NCBI RefSeq assembly: GCF_000346465.2
Contig: NC_034010.1
Location: 15,291,248 to 15,355,247 of the forward strand
DNA length: 64,000 bases
Direction of reading: 5' to 3'
DNA from: Prunus persica
Lineage: Eukaryota; Streptophyta; Magnoliopsida; Rosales; Rosaceae
Part shown: positions 58,746 through 64,000 of the stretch, piece by piece
Layout of the letters: every line of letters begins with the position of its first letter
Numbering within the stretch: the stretch's first letter is position 1
Notes under the pieces: generated by a model
Databases searched by the model: none
What the model saw: only the letters and a program-made list of their open reading frames with translations
What the model was told of the DNA's origin: nothing
Program-made: the position numbers and the translations under genes

Positions 58746-59017
58746 TGTTGAGAATGGGAACAAGAAAGCAAATAACTCAAACGCAAGAACTGGATTGAAT
58801 GACTTATTATTGAACAGCAACCTTTGGCTATTATATAGCCTTACATAAACTAACAAACAGCTGAAATACAGCCCACGATTCACACTAACAGAAACGTGGT
58901 AACGTGCATAAGGAAAACAGTAAACAAGTCTCCCTACATAATAGGGACTTATTTGAAACAGAAAACAAACCTAAATATCTGAGAATCCTATACTAATAAG
59001 GAATCCCAAACCCGTCA
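58746..59017 (-). repeat. Copia 3' LTR
   Basis: 272 bases; on the coding strand starts TGACGGGTTTGG and ends TTCTCAACA. Preceded by the polypurine tract at 59018-59030. Confidence 0.95.
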
Positions 59018-59030
59018 TTCCCTCCCTTAA
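59018..59030 (-). other. Polypurine tract of the copia element
   Basis: TTAAGGGAGGGAA on the coding strand, directly adjacent to the 3' LTR; primes plus-strand DNA synthesis. Confidence 0.85.
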
Positions 59031-59049
59031 ACTAACTGCCATCAAGCAT

Positions 59050-62000
59050 TTAGTTTACATCAACAATTTCACAAACTCCCAACATACTCCGAAGCTTCTG
59101 AAATGCATCAACCTTCAGTGGTTTGGTCATTACATCTGCCACTTGATCATCACTCCCACAATGAACCAAAGCAATCGAACCCTCCTTTGTAAGATTCCTC
59201 AAGAAGTGGTACCTTACATCGATATGTTTGCTGCGACCATGCATCACAGGATTCTTTGAAAGCTTAATGGTTGAGCTATTATCACACTTGATATGAGTAC
59301 AGACCTCATCACCATGCCCGAGCTCCTTCAATACCCTTTTCATCCAAATTGCTTGACACGCACACACTGCAGCTGCTACAAACTCTGCTTCCGTAGTAGA
59401 TAGCGTAACAATTGGCTGTTTTTTCGAACTCCATGACACAGCACCAGAACTTAGCAAGAACACATAGCCACTTGTACTCTTCCTATCTTCCATATCTCCT
59501 GCATAATCACTATCCGTGAAAGCAAGCAATTTACCATCTCCACTTCTCTTGTAATGGATGCCATAATTCACAGTCCCCTTTAGATATCGAAGAGTTCTCT
59601 TCGCAGCTTGTAGATGAAGCTCAGTTGGTTTTGCCATATACCTGCTTATGAGACTGGTGACAAACATCATGTCTGGTCTTGTGGCAGTAAGGTACATCAA
59701 GCTTCCCACCATTTGCTTGAAGTACGTCTCATCCACAGTGATTCCATCTTCATCCTTACTAATCTTAAAGCCTGGAATAATCGGACTATTCACCTCATTG
59801 CTTTCCAACATCCCAAATCTTTTCAGAATTTCCAGTGCATACCTTTTTTGACATATAAAGATACCATCTGCTCTTTGAAGTACTTCGATGCCAAGGAAAA
59901 ATCTCATGCTTCCCAAATCAGACATATCAAATTCTCTTAACATAGAACTCTTGAACTCAGACATCATATCCTCATCATCACCAGTAAAAATTAAATCATC
60001 AACATAGATACTTACAATGATAATCTTTCCTTCTCTGTTCCTCTTTGTAAACAAAGTTTGCTCACTGTCACACCTCTGGAAGCCTTCATTGATGAAATGT
60101 GCTTCGATCCGACTAAACCAAGCTCGTGGAGCTTGTTTTAATCCATACAAAGCCTTGTGTAGCTTGTAGACCAAATGCTCCTTGCCTTTCTTCTCGTAAC
60201 CTCTTGGTTGCTCAACGTAAACATTTTCACTTAGCTCTCCATGAAGGAATGCTGACTTGACATCCAACTGAAAAATCTTCCAACCATTTTGTGCTGCCAA
60301 AGCAATGATCGTTCTCACCGTGTCCATCCTTGCCACTGGTGCAAAGACCTCTGTGTAGTCTATGCCATGCTTCTGTGAGTAGCCTTTGGCTACTAAGCGT
60401 GCCTTATGCTTGTCAATCTCCCCATGCTCACTGTACTTGGTCTTGTAAACCCACTTGACACCGATCTTTTTAGCTCCAGCAGGCAACTCAGTTAATGTCC
60501 ATGTCTTGTTCTTTTCAATGGAGTTGATCTCACTGTCCATAGCTTGTCTCCACTTTACATTCCTCACTGCTTCTTCAAAATGAAAAGGATCTTCAGTTGC
60601 CACAACTTGTGCCACGTATGCCTCATCTTCACTCAAACCTTCTCCACTAACATAATCATTCAAATAAGGAGGAGCACGTCTCACTCTCCCTTCATTCTCA
60701 TCAGGCCCATTTGAATTTCCTACTTCTCTACCCTATGCTTCTTCACTGCCCTCACTCTCACTTCTTTCCCCTCTATCACCATTGCCATCTTCATCTCCAT
60801 TTTCACTCACCCTCTCTTCACCCTCATTGTTTTCTTCATTCTCTCCCCACTCCAAGTCTAACAAGATTTGCGCCTCATAATTCACTCCCCAATCCCACTC
60901 TTTTTCTTCCTCAAAAATAACATCTCTACTCACAACAATTTTTCTAGCTATAGGATCAAACAATCTATACCCCTTGGACTCCTCACTAACTCCCAGTAAG
61001 ACACAAGAAAAACTTTTATTATCTAATTTACCTCTTCTTGCATCTGGAATGTGAACATGAGCTAGGCATCCAAAGACCCGAAAATGCTCAACTGAGGGTT
61101 TTACTCCACTCCATGCCTCTTGTGGTGTGACATTCTTCACTACCAATGTCGGGCACCTATTCAGAACATAGAAAGTCCAATTCACAGCCTCCGGCCAAAA
61201 TGTTTTCGGAATCCTCTTATTAGACAACACGGAACGGACCATATTCATCACGGTTCGATTTTTCCTCTCAGCTACGCCGTTTTGTTGTGGTGTATATGCA
61301 GTGGTTAATTGTCTTTTGATTCCACTTTGTTTGCAAAAATCATTGAAGTCATTTGAAGTGAATTCACCCCCTCTATCTGTCCGCAAACACTTGACAAACA
61401 ATCCTTTCTCTTTCTCCACCATCTTTTTGAAAAGCTTGAAGCAATTCAGTGCCTCACACTTTGCTGCCAACAGATATACCCATGATTTACGACTATAATC
61501 ATCAATAAAACATAGTGTGTACCTCTTGCCACTGTTGGATATAGGGGAAATAGGCCCGCAAATGTCTGCATGAATGAGCTCCAATGGCTGACTTGCTCTC
61601 CACGTACTTATCTTTGGTATGTCATCTCGGTGCTGTTTGCCATTAATGCAATCCATGCATGTTGTGTTTGAAGCTTGAAACTGAGGAAGTCCATGAACCA
61701 TCTTCTTGTTTTGCAAGGTTCTCAAACCTTTGTGACTCAAGTGGCCATATCGTCGATGCCAAAGGGAAGAGAGATCTTGAGAGCTTGTATGAAGACATCT
61801 TTCTGGCTGAGCATTTGTAGGGACTGGAGTCTGAGCTAGCAGTATAAACATTCTATTTACACTCATCTCAGTCTGAATAATCAAGCCCTTCATCGGATGA
61901 TAGATTTTACAGACTCCCCCTTTAATCAATATTGCCAAGCCTCTTTCTTGAAGTTGTCCTATGCTCAAGAGATTATTTTTGAGCTCTGGAACATAGTACA

Positions 62001-63066
62001 CTTCATGGACAACATGGTTAACTCCATTCAACAGCAGCTTCACATTTCCCTTTCCAACCACATTCATTCTACTATTGTTTCCCAATTTAACTGAGTGTAG
62101 AAAGCTCTCATCTAGATTGGTGAACATACCTCGATTTCCACACATATGATTGGAACACCCCGAGTCAAGGAACCATGCATCATTCCGTTTCACCTCATGT
62201 GATTCAACATATGACATCAAAAGCATCTCATCCTCTTCATTCACTTCTGTGTAATTGGCTTCCTTATCCCACTTTGGACACTCATACTGGAAATGTCCAA
62301 GATTGTGACACTTGAAACATTCCACCTCAGCTCTGTTGAATGCCTGACCTCCTCTTCCACGACCTCTTCCTCTGTAATTGCTTCTTCCACGACCTCTGCC
62401 TCCAACTCTTTCATCAGTTGTCACCTTCAGAGCTTGCTCAACGCCACTGCTCCTGTGAAACTTTTGCTCATGCACAATGAGCGAGCTTTGAAGCTCATCA
62501 ATAGTGAGTGCATCCATATCCCTAGACTCCTCAATCGAACAGACTATATAATTAAATTTTTCGGTGAGGGATCTAAGAATCTTCTCACAAATTGTAACAT
62601 CAGTTATAGCCTCCCCATACACTCTCATCTTGTTTGCTACTGACATGACTCTAGCAAAATAATCAGCAATTGTTTCACCAACCTTCATTTCGAGAGTTTC
62701 AAAGTCTCTTCTCAAGGCTTGAAGAGTCGAGCGCTTCACTCTAGCATTGCCTTCATATTTCTTTTTCATGGACTCCCAGATCTTCTTTGATGTATCCTTC
62801 TCCAAGATCGTCTCTAGAATAGTTCTATCTATCGCTTGGAAAAGATAGTTCTTGGCCTTGAGGTCCTTGAGCTTCAATGCTTCTAACTCTTTCTGCTGCC
62901 CTTCTGATAGAGGTCGTGCTCCTGTCATCGGCTCTTCATAACCGGTTTCAATCAGACTCCAATACTCTTTGCTTCGAAGAAAATTTTCCATAAGCATGCT
63001 CCAATGGTCAAAATGACCATCAAAACGTGGAATGGATGGTTGCACAAAATTTCCTTCGGAGGTCAT
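59050..63066 (-). pseudogene. Copia Gag-Pol polyprotein with one in-frame stop
   Basis: The first ATG is at 63066 (MTSEGNF); an upstream in-frame extension starts only with GTG. About 1338 codons run to TAA at 59050-59052. Order: Gag with zinc knuckle CFKCHNLGHFQYEC; aspartic protease WFLDSGCSNHMCG; GAG pre-integrase and HHCC integrase (LWHRRYGHLSHKGL, CMDCINGKQH); DDE integrase core (ELIHADICGP, RTDRGGEFTS, TPQQNGVAERKNRT); reverse transcriptase (KARLVAKGYSQKHGIDY, QLDVKSAFLHGEL, SIYVDDLIFTGDD); RNase H (AFTDSDYAGDMEDRKSTSGY, SKHIDVRYHFLRNL). TAG at 60733-60735 lies in the acidic linker between integrase and RT, and the frame continues past it with no shift. All catalytic motifs are present. 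Gag, protease and integrase could be made, but RT/RNase H only by readthrough. Confidence 0.93.
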
Positions 63067-63136
63067 CTTCTTCTCTCTCTCTGTGTGTTTGGAAATCACT
63101 CAAAAGCTGCGGCTTCTTTTCTCAGGCCCAGTGGGG

Positions 63137-63148
63137 GCTCTGATACCA
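63137..63148 (-). other. Primer-binding site of the copia element (tRNA-Met)
   Basis: TGGTATCAGAGC on the coding strand, three bases inside the 5' LTR, complementary to the 3' end of initiator tRNA-Met as in most plant copia elements. Confidence 0.9.
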
Positions 63149-63151
63149 GTT

Positions 63152-63423
63152 TGTTGAGAATGGGAACAAGAAAGCAAATAACTCAAACGCAAGAACTGGA
63201 TTGAATGACTTATTATTGAACAGCAACCTTTGGCTATTATATAGCCTTACATAAACTAACAAACAGCTGAAATACAGCCCACGATTCACACTAACAGAAA
63301 CGTGGTAACGTGCATAAGGAAAACAGTAAACAAGTCTCCCTACATAATAGGGACTTATTTGAAACAGAAAACAAACCTAAATATCTGAGAATCCTATACT
63401 AATAAGGAATCCCAAACCCGTCA
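63152..63423 (-). repeat. Copia 5' LTR
   Basis: 272 bases, apparently identical to 58746-59017. Contains a TATA-like TATATAGCC region on the plus strand that the orientation would place in U3/R. Confidence 0.95.
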
Positions 63424-63617
63424 CATCACTGCAAATTGAGAAGTCGGCAAACAAACAATCACACAATGCAAATTATTGATATTGAAATCCCTCTATACGT
63501 GGAAGAGATATTCCCACTAATGAAACCAAAGAGAAGACCTCATTGAGTCTTAAGAGGGGTACACGAGGAGTGGACTTGACCTATTTTAAAGTCCACAATG
63601 CCTTCAAAGTACGAGTT

Positions 63618-63996
63618 ATTTACACTAATATTCCTTAAGGTTTTCGATGTTTACACAAAATTCCTTGAGGTTTTAAAAATTACCCCTCAAGGTTTCAATT
63701 TGTTTTCACAAACCCCCTTTCATTGATTCTTCATCCAAAATTTGATAATTTCATACATTAAAACTTTTGCAAATAACAAAATTAACCTCAAGGAATATAT
63801 GTGCAATCTAATATCAAAGGCTAACTTTGGCATTTGAAGAATTTTTTAATATAAAATCATCAATCTTTAGACACAAAATCAATGAAAATGAGTTTTGTGA
63901 AAACAATTTAGGACTTAAGGGGGTGTTTGTGTAATTTTTTAAACCTCAATGGGTTTTGTGAAAAAACTGAAAACCTTAGGGGGTGTTAGTGTAAAT
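63618..63996. mobile_element. MITE with about 56-base terminal inverted repeats
   Basis: The left end ATTTACACTAATATTCCTTA and the inverted right end ATTTACACTAACACCCCCTA match over about 56 bases, through AAGGTTTTC and GAGGTTT. About 379 bases, no ORF. A subterminal TGTTTTCACAAA occurs inverted near the other end. Target duplication unclear because the right flank is only four bases from the window edge. Possibly Mutator- or hAT-derived. Confidence 0.75.
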
Positions 63997-64000
63997 GCCG

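Larger units (their letters stand above)
58746..63423 (-). mobile_element. Near-complete Ty1/copia retrotransposon, LTRs apparently identical
   Basis: A 4.68-kb element on the minus strand. LTRs of 272 bases (58746-59017 and 63152-63423) look identical by eye, which implies recent insertion. The primer-binding site matching initiator tRNA-Met (TGGTATCAGAGC) is at 63137-63148, and the polypurine tract TTAAGGGAGGGAA at 59018-59030. One gag-pol frame fills the interior, broken only by TAG at 60733-60735. The flanks CAAAC (58741-58745) and CATCA (63424-63428) do not match, so no target duplication is seen. Confidence 0.95.

Overview
This is nuclear DNA of a flowering plant. The genes have spliceosomal introns, AT-rich intergenic space and dense plant transposons: Ty1/copia, a Cassandra TRIM, CACTA, hAT, MULE and MITEs. 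The Cassandra element and the tandem amaranthin-like/aerolysin-like lectin genes fit a rosid, most likely Rosaceae (Prunus/Malus/Pyrus group). That placement is inference; no search was possible.

Layout. 1-986 is the 5' part of an amaranthin-like lectin gene on the minus strand, cut by the window edge. 1.2-15.5 kb is a transposon graveyard: an ATATCG-rich repeat with a tRNA-like module, decayed copia fragments in both orientations, a complete Cassandra TRIM (6019-6641, 5-bp target duplication) inside one of them, a long non-coding LTR-like repeat holding a MITE, and a second copy of the lectin promoter plus its first codons (about 13280-13720). 15550-27814 is a 12.3-kb CACTA transposon with matching termini and a 3-bp CTC target duplication. 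It carries a 3' remnant of a TNP2-type transposase gene and a broken multi-exon gene that joins an En/Spm-type DNA-binding region to a Ulp1-type cysteine protease domain. Its non-coding sequence, introns included, is saturated with ACGACG/CGTCGT motifs. 28-32.6 kb holds more copia, LTR-like and RNase H-type fragments.

The gene-rich part starts at 32.7 kb: an intact lectin-aerolysin-like gene (32771-34102, +); decayed FAR1/MULE and hAT transposase fragments; a BTB/POZ-NPH3 gene (36882-38790, +); a small two-helix membrane protein (39586-40107, -); a single-exon 5-oxoprolinase (41321-45121, -); and a 15-exon acyl-activating enzyme of the AASDH/AAE19 type (45915-56370, -) whose spliced frame I could follow across all exons (about 1154 residues). 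A C-terminal fragment of an mTERF-family gene (56429-56617) lies just upstream of the AAE19 start. 58746-63423 is a young-looking copia retrotransposon with LTRs that look identical and a gag-pol frame broken by one in-frame TAG. A MITE closes the window (63618-63996).

The host genes do not form one pathway. The 5-oxoprolinase acts in glutathione/5-oxoproline turnover. The AAE19-type enzyme activates a carboxylic or amino acid and tethers it as a thioester. The NPH3 protein is a likely CUL3 adaptor. The lectins are putative cytosolic carbohydrate-binding stress proteins.
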